Assembly: GCF_024171695.1 (NCBI RefSeq)
Contig: NZ_JAMTCF010000002.1
Coordinates: 248,001 to 312,000, forward strand
Direction of reading: 5' to 3'
DNA length: 64,000 nt
DNA from: Actinosynnema pretiosum
Lineage (GTDB): Bacteria > Actinomycetota > Actinomycetes > Mycobacteriales > Pseudonocardiaceae
In this document: piece by piece, positions 1-8,599 of the stretch
How positions within the stretch are numbered: the stretch's first letter is position 1
Layout of the letters: each line of letters starts with the position of its first letter
The notes under the pieces: generated by a model
Databases searched by the model: none
What the model was told of the DNA's origin: nothing
Seen by the model: only the letters and a program-made list of their open reading frames with translations
Program-made: the position numbers and the translations under genes

Positions 1-2489
1 CGCAGCGCGGGCGGGCGCTCCTGGGCCAGCCACTCGTCCGAGGCCGCCACCGTCTCCTGGGTGATCGACCACGACGGGTACAGCCCCACGACCACGGACT
101 GCGCCCGCTCGCTGGACCGCCGCTCCCACACGTCCGCCACGTCCCGGAAGTACCGGGCCGCGTACGGCGCCAGCAGCTCCTTCTGCGCCGGGTGCTGGAT
201 GCCGAAGACGATCGCCTCGCTCACCGCGTTCGGCAGGGCGTCGTCGTTCACCGCCCGGTCCCAGGCCTCGTCCTTGGCCTCCACCGTCGGCCGCATCGCG
301 CGCGCCGACTGCGCCCGCCGGTGCCCGGTGGAGGTGGGGTCGCGCTCCTCCTCGGCCGCGATCTCCTCGGCACCCGCCGCGCCGTGCGCCACCAGCGCCT
401 GGAGCAGCCGCCACCGCAGGTCGGTGTCCACGTCGAGCCCGGCCAGCGGCGCGGAGCCGTCCAGCCAGCCCTTCAGCACCGCCACGGCCTCCTCGTCCAG
501 CACCGACCCGGTGAGCGCGTTGACGAACGCCAGCTGGTGGTCCGAGCCCGGCTCCGCGCTCCGCGCCAGGTCCAGGGTGGTGGCGGTGAACCGCGACCAG
601 CCCTCCGCGCGCCACGACGCGTCCGCGTAGGACGACAGCGCGGTCTGCGCCTGGAGCAGCAGCCGCTGCACCACGCCCACCTCGGACTCCGAGCCCAGCC
701 CGCCCAGCACCAGGTTCACGAAGTCGCGGGCCTTCAGCTCGGCCTCGCGGGTCATCTCCCACGCGGCCGACCAGCACAGGGTGCGCGGCAGCGGCTCGGC
801 GATGTCGGAGATCCGGTCGACCAGCGTCGCCAGCGAGTCCGGGTCCAGCCGCATCGTGCAGTAGGTGAGGTCGTCGTCGTTGACCAGCACCAGCTTGCCC
901 CGGTGCACGCCGACCAGCTCGGGCACGTCCGTGCTCTCGCCGGACACGTCCAGCTCGACCCGGTGCTTGCGCACCAGCTTGCCGTCCTCCTCGTCGTACA
1001 CGCCGACGGCCAGCCGGTGCGTGCGCAGCTCGCCCGCGCCCGGCCGCGCCCCGCCCTGCACGACGGCGAACTCGGTGAACCGGCCCTCGGCGTCCACGGA
1101 GTACTTGGGGCGCAGCAGGTTCAGGCCGGTGGTCTCCAGCCACTGCGCGCTCCACCACGACAGGTCGCGGCCGGAGGCCTCCTCCAGCGCGCCCAGCAGG
1201 TCGGCCAGCGTGGCGTTGCCCCACGAGTGCTTGGCGAAGTAGACCCGCAGGCCCGCCAGGAAGTTCTCCAGGCCCACGTACGCCACCAGCTGCTTGAGCA
1301 CCGAGGCGCCCTTGGCGTACGTGATGCCGTCGAAGTTGACCTCGACCGCCTGCACGTCCGGGATGTCCGCGGCCACCGGGTGCGTCGACGGGAGCTGGTC
1401 CTGCCGGTACGCCCAGGACTTCTCGATCTTCGCGAACGTGGTCCAGGCGTGCTTGTACTCGGTCGCGCCCGCCTGCGCCAGCACCGACGCCCAGGTGGCG
1501 AACGACTCGTTCAGCCACAGGTCGTCCCACCAGCGCATGGTGACCAGGTCGCCGAACCACATGTGCGCCATCTCGTGCAGCACGGTCTCGGCGCGGCGCT
1601 CGTACAGGTAGCGCGTCACCCGGCTGCGGAAGACGTAGTCCTCCAGGAAGGTGACGCAGCCCGCGTTCTCCATCGCGCCCGCGTTGAACTCCGGCACGAA
1701 GCACTGGTCGTACTTCCCGAACGGGTACTTCACGCCGAACGCCTCGTGGAAGAACCCGAAGCCCTGCTTGGTCTCGGTGAACAGCCGCTCGTGGTCCATG
1801 TGCGCGGCCAGCGAGGCGCGGCAGTAGATGCCGAGGGGGATCGTGGTCTCGCCGTCGGTGAACTCGTCGCGCCACTCGGCGTACGGTCCGGCGACCATCG
1901 CCACCAGGTAGGTGGACATGGGCTTCGTGGTGCCGAAGACGTGCTTGGCGGCGCCGCCCTCGCCCTCCGAGGTGGACTCGACCGCCGCGTTGGACACCAC
2001 CTTCCAGTGCGCGGGCGCCTGCACGGTGATGTCGTAGACGGCCTTGAGGTCGGGCTGGTCGAAGCAGGTGAACATGCGCTTCGCGTCGGCCGTCTCGAAC
2101 TGCGAGTACAGGTAGACCTCGCCGTCGACCGGGTCGACGAACCGGTGCAGGCCCTCACCGGTGTTCATGTACCGGCAGTCGGCCTCGACCAGGAGCTCGT
2201 TGGTCTCGGCCAGGTCGGACAGCGCGATGCCGTCCTCCTCGCGGTAGCCGGAGACGTCGAGCTCGACGCCGTTGAGCACCGCGCGGCGCACCGAGGCGGC
2301 CACGAGGTCGATGCGGGTGGAGGCACCCGCCTCGCGGCTGCGGAAGGTCACCGCCGTGGTCGAGCGGAACGTCTCCGAACCCGGCTTGCCGCCTCCGTCG
2401 GTCAGGTCCAGCTCGATCCGGTAGGAGTCGACTTCCAGCAGTCCGGCGCGCTGCTGCGCCTCGTCGCGGGTGAGGTTGGGTGCCGCCAC
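1..2489 (-). CDS. pepN: aminopeptidase N (M1 family), 3' end cut by window
   Basis: Zinc metallo-aminopeptidase that removes N-terminal residues from peptides in the cytoplasm. The M1 signatures are visible: the exopeptidase motif GAMEN near residue 271, HEMAH (H305, E306, H309) and the third zinc ligand E328 in LNESF, giving HEXXH-x18-E. The N-terminal beta domain ([10 protein letters not shown]) and the C-terminal helical region are present as far as the window edge. About 829 codons are seen and the stop lies outside. GTG at 2489 is chosen because GAGGTGACC stands just upstream and the product begins [11 protein letters not shown], as expected. It diverges from the nitroreductase-like gene, as in M. 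tuberculosis Rv2467/Rv2466c (from memory). Family assignment is secure. Confidence 0.97.
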   Translation of the reverse strand, partial: MAAPNLTRDEAQQRAGLLEVDSYRIELDLTDGGGKPGSETFRSTTAVTFRSREAGASTRIDLVAASVRRAVLNGVELDVSGYREEDGIALSDLAETNELLVEADCRYMNTGEGLHRFVDPVDGEVYLYSQFETADAKRMFTCFDQPDLKAVYDITVQAPAHWKVVSNAAVESTSEGEGGAAKHVFGTTKPMSTYLVAMVAGPYAEWRDEFTDGETTIPLGIYCRASLAAHMDHERLFTETKQGFGFFHEAFGVKYPFGKYDQCFVPEFNAGAMENAGCVTFLEDYVFRSRVTRYLYERRAETVLHEMAHMWFGDLVTMRWWDDLWLNESFATWASVLAQAGATEYKHAWTTFAKIEKSWAYRQDQLPSTHPVAADIPDVQAVEVNFDGITYAKGASVLKQLVAYVGLENFLAGLRVYFAKHSWGNATLADLLGALEEASGRDLSWWSAQWLETTGLNLLRPKYSVDAEGRFTEFAVVQGGARPGAGELRTHRLAVGVYDEEDGKLVRKHRVELDVSGESTDVPELVGVHRGKLVLVNDDDLTYCTMRLDPDSLATLVDRISDIAEPLPRTLCWSAAWEMTREAELKARDFVNLVLGGLGSESEVGVVQRLLLQAQTALSSYADASWRAEGWSRFTATTLDLARSAEPGSDHQLAFVNALTGSVLDEEAVAVLKGWLDGSAPLAGLDVDTDLRWRLLQALVAHGAAGAEEIAAEEERDPTSTGHRRAQSARAMRPTVEAKDEAWDRAVNDDALPNAVSEAIVFGIQHPAQKELLAPYAARYFRDVADVWERRSSERAQSVVVGLYPSWSITQETVAASDEWLAQERPPAL

Positions 2490-2710
2490 TGGTCACCTCG
2501 TCTGTCGTCGCGCGGAGCGCCGACCTCGTCGGTACGGGGAAATGGAAATGGTGTCGTGTTGGTGAACACGGCCTCCGCATCCAATCACGCGCGGGCGGAT
2601 CAGGTGGACTCCATCGCCGGGAAGAGGACGGGCGGCCGGGTGGTTGTCTGTTGACGGGGGACCGCAGTCGGGCACCCCGTCACGACCGCACCGGCAGTGA
2701 GGACAGCAGC

Positions 2711-3325
2711 ATGTCGTCAGCAGGCAGCACCAAGGTCGACTTCTACTTCGACCCGCTCTGCCCGTTCGCGTGGATCACCTCCCGGTGGATCCTGGAGGTC
2801 GAGAAGCACCGGGACCTCGACCTGGAGTTCCACGTCATGAGCTTGTCCGTCCTCAACGAGGGCCGCGACCTCGACCCGCAGTACCGCGAGATGATGGACA
2901 AGGGCTGGGGGCCCGTCCGGGTGGCGATCGCGGCCGAGAAGGCGCACGGCAACGCGGTGCTGCGCGACCTGTACACCGCGCTGGGCACCCGCATCCACAA
3001 CGAGGGCAACAAGGACTGGGACGAGGTCATCAAGCTCGCCCTGGAGGAGGTCGGGCTGCCCGCCGAGCTGGCCGCCGCCGCCACCTCCACCGAGCACGAC
3101 GAGGAGCTCAAGGCCAGCCACCACCGCGGCATGGACCCGGTGGGCATGGACGTCGGCACGCCCACCATCCACATCGACGGGGTGGCGTTCTTCGGGCCCG
3201 TGCTCACGAAGATCCCGCGCGGCGAGGACGCGGTGAAGGTCTTCGACGGCGCCAGGCTGCTCGCGGGCTTCCCGGAGTTCTTCGAGCTCAAGCGCACCCG
3301 CACCGGGTCGCTCGACTTCTCCTGA
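2711..3325 (+). CDS. mycothiol-dependent nitroreductase Rv2466c-like (DsbA-fold) protein
   Basis: A 204-residue thioredoxin/DsbA-fold protein matching the Rv2466c family end to end: FDPLCP at the N-terminus, [20 protein letters not shown], the family signature GTPTIH and a C-terminal FFELKRTRT. Rv2466c reduces nitro-compounds with mycothiol and helps in oxidative stress. The active site here is C17-P-F-A20 where Rv2466c has CPWC, so the resolving cysteine is missing. Monothiol versions occur in other actinobacteria, so this does not imply an inactive enzyme. ATG at 2711 follows GGACAGCAGC. It is followed by a strong hairpin and converges on comB. Confidence 0.93.
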   Translation: MSSAGSTKVDFYFDPLCPFAWITSRWILEVEKHRDLDLEFHVMSLSVLNEGRDLDPQYREMMDKGWGPVRVAIAAEKAHGNAVLRDLYTALGTRIHNEGNKDWDEVIKLALEEVGLPAELAAAATSTEHDEELKASHHRGMDPVGMDVGTPTIHIDGVAFFGPVLTKIPRGEDAVKVFDGARLLAGFPEFFELKRTRTGSLDFS

Positions 3326-3333
3326 GACCGGCT

Positions 3334-3367
3334 CCCCGCAGCGGCGCGAACCCGTGCCGCTGCGGGG
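3334..3367. terminator. bidirectional hairpin terminator
   Basis: A perfect 12-bp stem, CCCCGCAGCGGC (3334-3345) with GCCGCTGCGGGG (3356-3367), and a 10-nt loop. It lies between the convergent nitroreductase-like gene and comB. A second small hairpin, TTCACC/GGTGAA, follows at 3372-3389 and ends just before the comB stop. No long U tract is present, which is usual for actinomycete terminators. Confidence 0.75.
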
Positions 3368-3392
3368 CGGCTTCACCTTTAAGGGTGAAAAG

Positions 3393-4169
3393 TTAAGCGC
3401 TTTCCGGCCGTTGATCGGGCACCCGTCCGGGTGAGTGCGCCCGCAGCACGCCGTCGACGAGCCGGGGCGCGGACGTGCTCGCGCCGACCAGTGCCGCCAG
3501 CTCCACGTCGGCCGCGCGTCCCGCCGCGATCAGCTCCCGGCCCGAGCCGCACCCGCGCAGCGCCGCCGCCACGTCGGCGCCCGCCCACGCCGTCGCGGCC
3601 AGCCGGGCCTCCACCGACAGCAGCCCGTCCGGCGGCAGGTCCCCCTCGCCCGCCAGCGCCCTCACCAGCCCGGCCACGACCGCGCCCGCGCCCAGCAGGT
3701 CCTCGGCGCACGGCCGCAGCGGTCCCGCCGAGGCGGGAGTCCCCGAGGTCAGGTCCACGCCCCACCGCTCCCCGGCCGGGACCACCCCGATCGGCCCGCC
3801 GCCCGCCAGCTCCACCGCGGCGGCGGCCACCGCGCCCGCGTTGCGCAGGCAGCCGGCCAGCACCACCGCCCCCGTCGCCCCGGCGAGCGCGCACAGCGTC
3901 GCCCCGTTGGGCGAGGCCAGCACCACCTCCTCGCCCGGCGGGACCTCCAGCAGCGCCGAGGGCCGCAGCGCCCACCGCGACCCCTCGGCCGAGTCCCGCT
4001 CGCCCCACACCACCGGCCGCACGCTCGCGTCCCGCCCGACCACCACATCCACCGCCGTGGTGAACGACAGAACGTCGACCACCACGAGGACCGCGCACTC
4101 ACCGCCCAGCGCGGACACCCCCTCGCCGCCCCACTCCACCCTGACCCGGCAACCCTGTTGTCCGAACAC
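3393..4169 (-). CDS. comB: 2-phosphosulfolactate phosphatase family (ComB-like)
   Basis: About 258 residues of the ComB phosphatase family, which hydrolyses 2-phospho-3-sulfolactate in coenzyme M synthesis. Actinobacterial members have no proven role. Visible family blocks: FGQQG and VEWGGEG at the N-terminus, VVVDVLSFTTAVD, LASPNGATLC, GCLRNAGAV, GVVPAGERW and RPCAEDLLGAGA. The start is placed at GTG 4169, just before the conserved FGQQG block. An upstream GTG at 4193 would overlap the divergent rpiB by 14 bp. With 4169 only 10 bp separate the two divergent starts, so any promoters must lie inside the opposite gene. No other coenzyme M genes are nearby. Confidence 0.85.
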   Translation of the reverse strand: MFGQQGCRVRVEWGGEGVSALGGECAVLVVVDVLSFTTAVDVVVGRDASVRPVVWGERDSAEGSRWALRPSALLEVPPGEEVVLASPNGATLCALAGATGAVVLAGCLRNAGAVAAAAVELAGGGPIGVVPAGERWGVDLTSGTPASAGPLRPCAEDLLGAGAVVAGLVRALAGEGDLPPDGLLSVEARLAATAWAGADVAAALRGCGSGRELIAAGRAADVELAALVGASTSAPRLVDGVLRAHSPGRVPDQRPESA

Positions 4170-4179
4170 GGCGCGCAGG

Positions 4180-4665
4180 ATGGCAGACTTCACCGACGTG
4201 CGCGTTTACCTTGGATCGGACCACGCGGGCTTCGAGCTGAAGACCCACCTCGTGCAGTACCTGACCGAGACGGGCCACGAGGTCGTCGACGTCGGCCCGG
4301 CGGTGTACGACGCCGAGGACGACTACCCCCCGTTCTGCATCGAGGCGGCCCGCCGCGTCGTCGCCGACGAGGGCAGCCTGGGCATCGTGATCGGCGGCTC
4401 CGGCAACGGGGAGCAGATCGCGGCCAACAAGGTCCCCGGCGCCCGCTGCGCCCTGGCCTACAACACCGAGACCGCCCAGCTCGCCCGCCAGCACAACAAC
4501 GCCCAGCTGATCGGCGTCGGCGGTCGGATGCACACCACCGAGGAGGCCACGGCGATCGTCGAGGCGTTCCTCGCGACCCCGTTCTCCGAGCAGGAGCGGC
4601 ACGCCCGGCGCGTCGAGATCCTCGCCGAGTACGAGCGCACCGGTCAGGCCCCGGCCCTGCCCTGA
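4180..4665 (+). CDS. rpiB: ribose-5-phosphate isomerase B
   Basis: A 161-residue RpiB interconverting ribose 5-phosphate and ribulose 5-phosphate in the pentose phosphate pathway. The phosphate-binding segment GSDHAGFELK (residues 12-21) and the block GGSGNGEQIAANK (72-84) are intact. The actinobacterial type uses Glu (E78 here) in place of the catalytic Cys of the E. coli enzyme, from family knowledge. ATG at 4180 gives MADFTDVRVYLGSD. The stop overlaps the next start (TGATG at 4663-4667), so the rpiB, unknown-protein and nei genes look like one transcription unit. Confidence 0.96.
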   Translation: MADFTDVRVYLGSDHAGFELKTHLVQYLTETGHEVVDVGPAVYDAEDDYPPFCIEAARRVVADEGSLGIVIGGSGNGEQIAANKVPGARCALAYNTETAQLARQHNNAQLIGVGGRMHTTEEATAIVEAFLATPFSEQERHARRVEILAEYERTGQAPALP

Positions 4666-5339
4666 TGCCCACCGCACGCGACCTGCTGTTCCGCGACGCG
4701 GACGGCGAACCGCTCTCCGAGCCCGACGAGGTGCTGTACTCCGGCGACCCGCGCTACCTGGCGCGGGTCGCGGACCTCAGGGCGCTGCTCACCGACGAGT
4801 CCGCCGAGGGCTACCACCGGTTCCTGGCGGTCCTCGCGCTCACCGCCTGGGGCCACGCCCCGGTGTACCCGGTCGTGGCCGCGATCGCGCGGGCCGGTCG
4901 GGGCTCCCCCTGGTACGGCAAGTTCCGCGCGGGCACCGACGGCGACTACTCGTTCCCGGAGCTGGCGGGCGCGGTCGCCGAGGGCAGGGGCCGCACCGAC
5001 GACGAGCAGGCCAGGCTGACCGCGCTGCGCGAGCTGCTGGCCCGCGCCGACGAGGTCCGCTTCGACTGGCAGCTCGCCCACGCGGCCGACGAGCCGGAGC
5101 TGGCCGACGCGCTGGCCGAGGCGATCGGCCGCTGCCTGGCCCGCACCGACGAGCCGGACTTCGACCGGGTGCTGCAAGCGGCCGACCTGTGCGCGGTCCT
5201 GGCCCGCCACGACCGCCCGCGTGCCGAGGCGCTGGCCCGCGAGCTGCTGGCCCGCGACGCCCGCACGACCGTCCGCACCCACCTGTGCCCGGTGGTCCCC
5301 TTCACGCCCGAGGCGCGACCGGGGCGGACCGATGCCTGA
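4665..5339 (+). CDS. conserved hypothetical protein between rpiB and nei
   Basis: A 224-residue soluble, acidic, Leu/Ala-rich and probably mostly helical protein of unknown function. No catalytic motif or membrane segment is seen. It starts at ATG 4665 in a 1-nt TGATG overlap with rpiB, and its stop at 5337-5339 lies inside the nei start region (nei ATG at 5332). Translational coupling on both sides is therefore likely. The N-terminus reads MPTARDLLFRDADGEPL, and there are helical segments such as ADLRALLTDESAEGYHRFLAVLAL. M. tuberculosis has rpiB and the nei homologue adjacent without this gene (from memory), so it is an insertion in this lineage. Confidence 0.8.
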   Translation: MPTARDLLFRDADGEPLSEPDEVLYSGDPRYLARVADLRALLTDESAEGYHRFLAVLALTAWGHAPVYPVVAAIARAGRGSPWYGKFRAGTDGDYSFPELAGAVAEGRGRTDDEQARLTALRELLARADEVRFDWQLAHAADEPELADALAEAIGRCLARTDEPDFDRVLQAADLCAVLARHDRPRAEALARELLARDARTTVRTHLCPVVPFTPEARPGRTDA

Positions 5340-6138
5340 GGGCCACGTCCTGCACCGCATCGCGCGGCTGCACCAGCGCACCTACGCGGGCCGGGCGCTC
5401 ACCGTCACCAGCCCGCAGGGCCGCTTCGCCGCCGAGGCGGTGGACGGCCGGGTGCTGGTCAAGGCCGAGGCGCACGGCAAGCACCTGCTGCACGTGTACG
5501 GACCGGACGCGATCGTGCACGTCCACCTGGGCCTGTACGGCAAGTTCGCCGAGCACGAGCCGCCGATGACCGAGCCGGTGGGGCAGGTGCGGATGCGGAT
5601 CGAGGCCGAGCACCACTGGACCGACCTGCGCGGCCCGGCCGCGTGCGAGGTGCTGACCCTGGACGGGGTGGCCGCGCTGCGCGCCCGCCTCGGCCCGGAC
5701 CCGCTGCGCCGGGACGCGAAGCCCGCCGAGGCGCTGGCCAGGATCCGGCGCTCCAAGCAGCCGCTGGCCACCCTGCTGATGGACCAGAGGGTCGTGGCCG
5801 GGATCGGCAACATCTACCGCGCGGAGCTGCTGTTCCGCCACGGCATCGACCCGATGAAGCAGGGCAGCGCCGTGGACGAGGAGCTGTGGTCGGCGATGTG
5901 GCCGGACCTGGTGGCCCTGATGCGCGACGGCGTGAAGGCAGGCCGCATCGACACCGTGCGCCCGGAGCACCTGCCGGAGGCGACCGGCCGCGCCCCGCGC
6001 GAGGACCGGCACGGCGGCGAGGTCTACGTCTACCGGCGGGCGGGACAGCCCTGCCTGGTCTGCGGGACCCCGGTGGCGCACGCGGTCCTGGCCGCCCGCA
6101 ACCTGTACTGGTGTCCTTCTTGCCAGCGACATTCCTAG
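5332..6138 (+). CDS. nei: Fpg/Nei-family DNA glycosylase (Rv2464c / Nei2 type)
   Basis: A 268-residue bifunctional DNA glycosylase/AP lyase of the formamidopyrimidine/endonuclease VIII family, which removes oxidised bases. It begins MPEGH; after Met removal P2 is the Schiff-base nucleophile and E3 the acid. The helix-two-turn-helix block AGIGNIYRAELLF and a C-terminal zinc finger of the form C-x2-C-x16-C-x2-C (from CLVC) are intact. The position after rpiB matches Rv2464c. Its ATG overlaps the previous gene by 8 bp. The stop codon lies in the first copy of a 14-bp direct repeat that begins a hairpin-rich tail. Confidence 0.94.
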   Translation: MPEGHVLHRIARLHQRTYAGRALTVTSPQGRFAAEAVDGRVLVKAEAHGKHLLHVYGPDAIVHVHLGLYGKFAEHEPPMTEPVGQVRMRIEAEHHWTDLRGPAACEVLTLDGVAALRARLGPDPLRRDAKPAEALARIRRSKQPLATLLMDQRVVAGIGNIYRAELLFRHGIDPMKQGSAVDEELWSAMWPDLVALMRDGVKAGRIDTVRPEHLPEATGRAPREDRHGGEVYVYRRAGQPCLVCGTPVAHAVLAARNLYWCPSCQRHS

Positions 6139-6220
6139 AAGCGGAGCGGTGACACTCCTAGAAGCGGAGGCCTGACCCCGCAGGAGGAAAAGCGCCTCCT
6201 GCGTGGTCACCGCTCCGCTT
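6133..6220. repeat. direct repeat and nested inverted repeats after nei
   Basis: The 14-mer TCCTAGAAGCGGAG occurs at 6133-6146 and 6156-6169 (period 23 bp). The first copy contains the nei stop. An outer 15-bp perfect stem pairs AAGCGGAGCGGTGAC (6139-6153) with 6206-6220. Inside it sits a second 8-bp stem (6180-6187 with 6195-6202). Together with the terminator at 6234-6275 this makes a compact multi-hairpin RNA fold. Confidence 0.7.
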
Positions 6221-6233
6221 CACAGGGCTTGCA

Positions 6234-6275
6234 GCGCTGAGGGCGGTTTCCCTGCGGGGAAACCGCCCTCAGCGC
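6234..6275. terminator. strong hairpin terminator between convergent genes
   Basis: A perfect 19-bp stem, GCGCTGAGGGCGGTTTCCC (6234-6252) with its complement at 6257-6275, and a TGCG tetraloop. It lies between the end of nei and the end of the convergent DUF1542-like gene, so it can serve both strands. Confidence 0.85.
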
Positions 6276-6284
6276 CGTCACGGC

Positions 6285-7073
6285 TCAGAAGTCGAAACCG
6301 CCGCCGAAGTCGCCGCCACCGTCGAAACCGCCGCCGCTGTCGAACCCGCCGAAGTCGCCACCACCGAAGTCGTCGCCACCCATGTCACCGCCGCCGTCGC
6401 CGCCGTCAGCGCCCTCGGCGCCGTCCGCGTACCCGTCGGCGTAAGCCTCGTTCAGCACGTCCGGCGACACCCCGGACATCCCGGAGAACATCGCGCTCAT
6501 CAGCAGCATCGAGCCGACGCCCCAGGCGCCCGCGACCAGCGCGGGCTTCCACCAGGGCTCGCTGTACCAGCCCTGCGGCACCGGCCGCCCGGCCACCACA
6601 CCGCCGGGGTAGTAGTGCGGCGTGTTCTGCCCCGGCTGCGGCGATGCCGCGTAGCTGTGGCCCTCCACGCTGACGTTCCGGTCCTCGGAAACGCGGCCCG
6701 CCTTGCCCTGGCCGGTCAGGTCCGGCAGCTCGGGGCCGGGGTCGATGCCCATGGCGGTCCGCGCGGCCCGCACGTAGTACAGGCCCTCCATCGCGGTCTG
6801 CGTCACGAGCCTGCACTGCTCGACCGTCTTGGCCTGCTCCATCTGCGACCCGGCGGCGGTGAACCGCTCGGAGGCGTCGGCGAGGGCCTGCGTCGACGCG
6901 GTGTCGGTGCCCGTCAACGACATCACCTGCCCGCCGAGCCGCTCGACCCAGCGCCGCGCGTCGGCCTGCGCGTCCTCAAGCTCGCGCTGCCGGGCCGCCG
7001 CGCGGTTGCGCGACGACACGAAGATCGCGCCCGCCACGACCACGAGCAGCACGAGCACGACTGCGGTGCCCAC
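6285..7073 (-). CDS. DUF1542-like membrane-anchored protein with Gly/Asp/Phe-rich tail
   Basis: About 262 residues. An N-terminal membrane helix (TAVVLVLLVVVAGAIFV) is followed by a helical, charged region with ARRWVERLGGQV and YYVRAARTAMGIDPGPELP. Then come a conserved block with HYYPGG and GWYSEPWWKP, a short hydrophobic stretch and a C-terminal tail of GGGDFGGFD-like repeats. I recognise the overall pattern from uncharacterised actinobacterial proteins annotated DUF1542; no function is known. GTG at 7073 is preferred because GGAGGG lies 4 nt upstream; a TTG at 7085 is possible. The acidic glycine-rich tail may be disordered. Confidence 0.85.
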   Translation of the reverse strand: MGTAVVLVLLVVVAGAIFVSSRNRAAARQRELEDAQADARRWVERLGGQVMSLTGTDTASTQALADASERFTAAGSQMEQAKTVEQCRLVTQTAMEGLYYVRAARTAMGIDPGPELPDLTGQGKAGRVSEDRNVSVEGHSYAASPQPGQNTPHYYPGGVVAGRPVPQGWYSEPWWKPALVAGAWGVGSMLLMSAMFSGMSGVSPDVLNEAYADGYADGAEGADGGDGGGDMGGDDFGGGDFGGFDSGGGFDGGGDFGGGFDF

Positions 7074-7150
7074 GGTTCCCTCCAAGGGGTCTCGGCTGTC
7101 CGTCCTGCCCGGTAGAACGAGCGCGGCCGTCCCCCGGTTCCCCTCCCGAG

Positions 7151-7164
7151 GCGGGAAACCGCCC
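7151..7164 (-). terminator. small hairpin downstream of eis
   Basis: GGCGG (7151-7155) and CCGCC (7160-7164) with a GAAA loop, about 20 bp after the eis stop in the direction of transcription. Short but very stable; a weak terminator candidate. Confidence 0.4.
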
Positions 7165-7182
7165 GTTCGGGTCGAATCCGGC

Positions 7183-8385
7183 TCAGAACACCTCCGCGCA
7201 GTGCGGCTCCTGCTCGCCCAGGAACGCCTGCGTCAACCGGGAGAGCGCCCCCGGCGCCACCTCCCGCACCTCCTGCGCCGCGCCCAGGGTGCTCAGCCTC
7301 ACCCCGCCCAGGAACGCCGCGCCCAGCGCGCGGGCGCTCGCCACCACCTCCGCGTCCGCCTCGGTCCGCACCACCGACGCCACCCCGTCCCGCACCGAGA
7401 ACCGCCACCGCCCCGCGTTCCACGGGCAGAACGCGTCCACGACCTCCAGCACGACGTCCACGTCCACCGCGTACCGCCGCAGCGGCAGCGCCCGCTCCAC
7501 GTCCACCAGCCGCACCCACAGCGAGTCCACCAGCCGCCGCGACGCCGCCCTCGGGTCGGCCAGCAACCGGGTCACCGGCTCGCCGGACCCCGCGTACTGC
7601 TCGACCGAGCCGACCATGTCCAGGTCCAGCAGGTACCGGTACAGCGCCGCGTACGCCTCGTCCGTGCGCGCCACCAGCTCCCGCACGTGCGCCTCGTGCC
7701 GGGGCCCGGAGTGCCCCCAGTCGTGCTTGACCCGGTACACCGCGTACCCGTCCGGGTGAACCGCGTACCGGTAGGCGCTGAGCCCGTCCCGATCGCCCGG
7801 CTCGTCGGCGAAGTGGATCTGCCAGTTCGCCGCGCTCCTGGACAGCCACCCGGTCCGCAGCGGGGTCAGCTCCTGCCGCAGCTCCACCATGAACGGCATC
7901 GCCTCCGCGCGCGATAGCTCCGCCACCCGCGTGCCGCCGACGTCCACGTGCGGCGCGAACGCGGCCCCGCGCGGGAGCGACAGCGCCTGGAAGTCGGCCG
8001 CGTGCCCGTACCCGAACCGCCCGTAGATCCCCGCCTCGGACGCCCACAGCGCCGCGATCGCCTCGCGCCCGCCCTCGCGCAGCCCGTGCAGCTGGACCCG
8101 CATCAGCTCGGTGAGCACCCCGCGCCTGCGGTGCCCCGGCTTGACCGCCACGCCGGTCACCGCCGCCACCGGGTGCTGGCCCGCGCCGGGCAGGGTGAGC
8201 CGCCGGGAGCAGATCGCCGCCCCGCCGATCAGCTCGTCGCCGTCCAGCACGGCCGTGCTGCGGGGCGCCTCGAACAGCGGCAGCCACCGCTCGGGCTCGG
8301 TGGTGTCCTGGAGGAAGGCGGCGTCGGACAGCCGCTGGAAGTCGCCCAGCTCGGTGATCGAGAAGCTCCTGGTGGTGAACGCCAT
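7183..8385 (-). CDS. eis: Eis-family GNAT N-acetyltransferase
   Basis: A 400-residue Eis-like enzyme. In mycobacteria Eis acetylates aminoglycosides at several amines as well as proteins. The N-terminal GNAT domain has the acetyl-CoA loop HRRRGVLTEL (85-94) preceded by VTGVAVKPG. A second GNAT-like fold carries the conserved ASEAGIYGRFGYG segment, and a sterol-carrier-like C-terminal domain ends in a C-terminal Phe. That terminal carboxylate acts in catalysis in Eis (family knowledge). The length equals the family norm. ATG at 8385 gives MAFTTRSFSITELGDF. It stands alone and diverges from a tiny ORF. Confidence 0.93.
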   Translation of the reverse strand: MAFTTRSFSITELGDFQRLSDAAFLQDTTEPERWLPLFEAPRSTAVLDGDELIGGAAICSRRLTLPGAGQHPVAAVTGVAVKPGHRRRGVLTELMRVQLHGLREGGREAIAALWASEAGIYGRFGYGHAADFQALSLPRGAAFAPHVDVGGTRVAELSRAEAMPFMVELRQELTPLRTGWLSRSAANWQIHFADEPGDRDGLSAYRYAVHPDGYAVYRVKHDWGHSGPRHEAHVRELVARTDEAYAALYRYLLDLDMVGSVEQYAGSGEPVTRLLADPRAASRRLVDSLWVRLVDVERALPLRRYAVDVDVVLEVVDAFCPWNAGRWRFSVRDGVASVVRTEADAEVVASARALGAAFLGGVRLSTLGAAQEVREVAPGALSRLTQAFLGEQEPHCAEVF

Positions 8386-8485
8386 GCCGCGTTCTTACGC
8401 CCGCACGGGGGAGAGCGCGAAGCGATTTCCCCCCGACCGGCGGCGCCTGCCCGCGCGCGCACCCCCCGGTGTGCACACTGGCCCG

Positions 8486-8593
8486 ATGACGCGCGCGAAG
8501 CTGCTGGTGCTGCTCAGGTGCCTGTCCACCACCCTGATCGGGTTCCTGGTCGTGGTGCTGGCCGTCCACCTCGGCCCCCGCCTGCTCGGCTAG
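8486..8593 (+). CDS. possible 35-residue single-pass membrane peptide
   Basis: ATG at 8486 to TAG at 8593 encodes a basic N-terminus (MTRAKLLVLLRC) and one hydrophobic helix (TTLIGFLVVVLAVHLG). There is no clear SD, so it would be leaderless or weakly translated. It lies between the divergent eis start and the convergent end of the HEPN-like gene. The composition is that of a genuine membrane peptide, but short ORFs in G+C-rich DNA easily mimic this. Low certainty. Confidence 0.4.
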   Translation: MTRAKLLVLLRCLSTTLIGFLVVVLAVHLGPRLLG

Positions 8594-8599
8594 CCGCGC

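Noticed and set aside
192-2654. Very long open frame on the plus strand opposite pepN
   Set aside because: It is the antisense of pepN. Its product is Arg/Val/His-rich without domains, while the minus strand shows intact M1 motifs.
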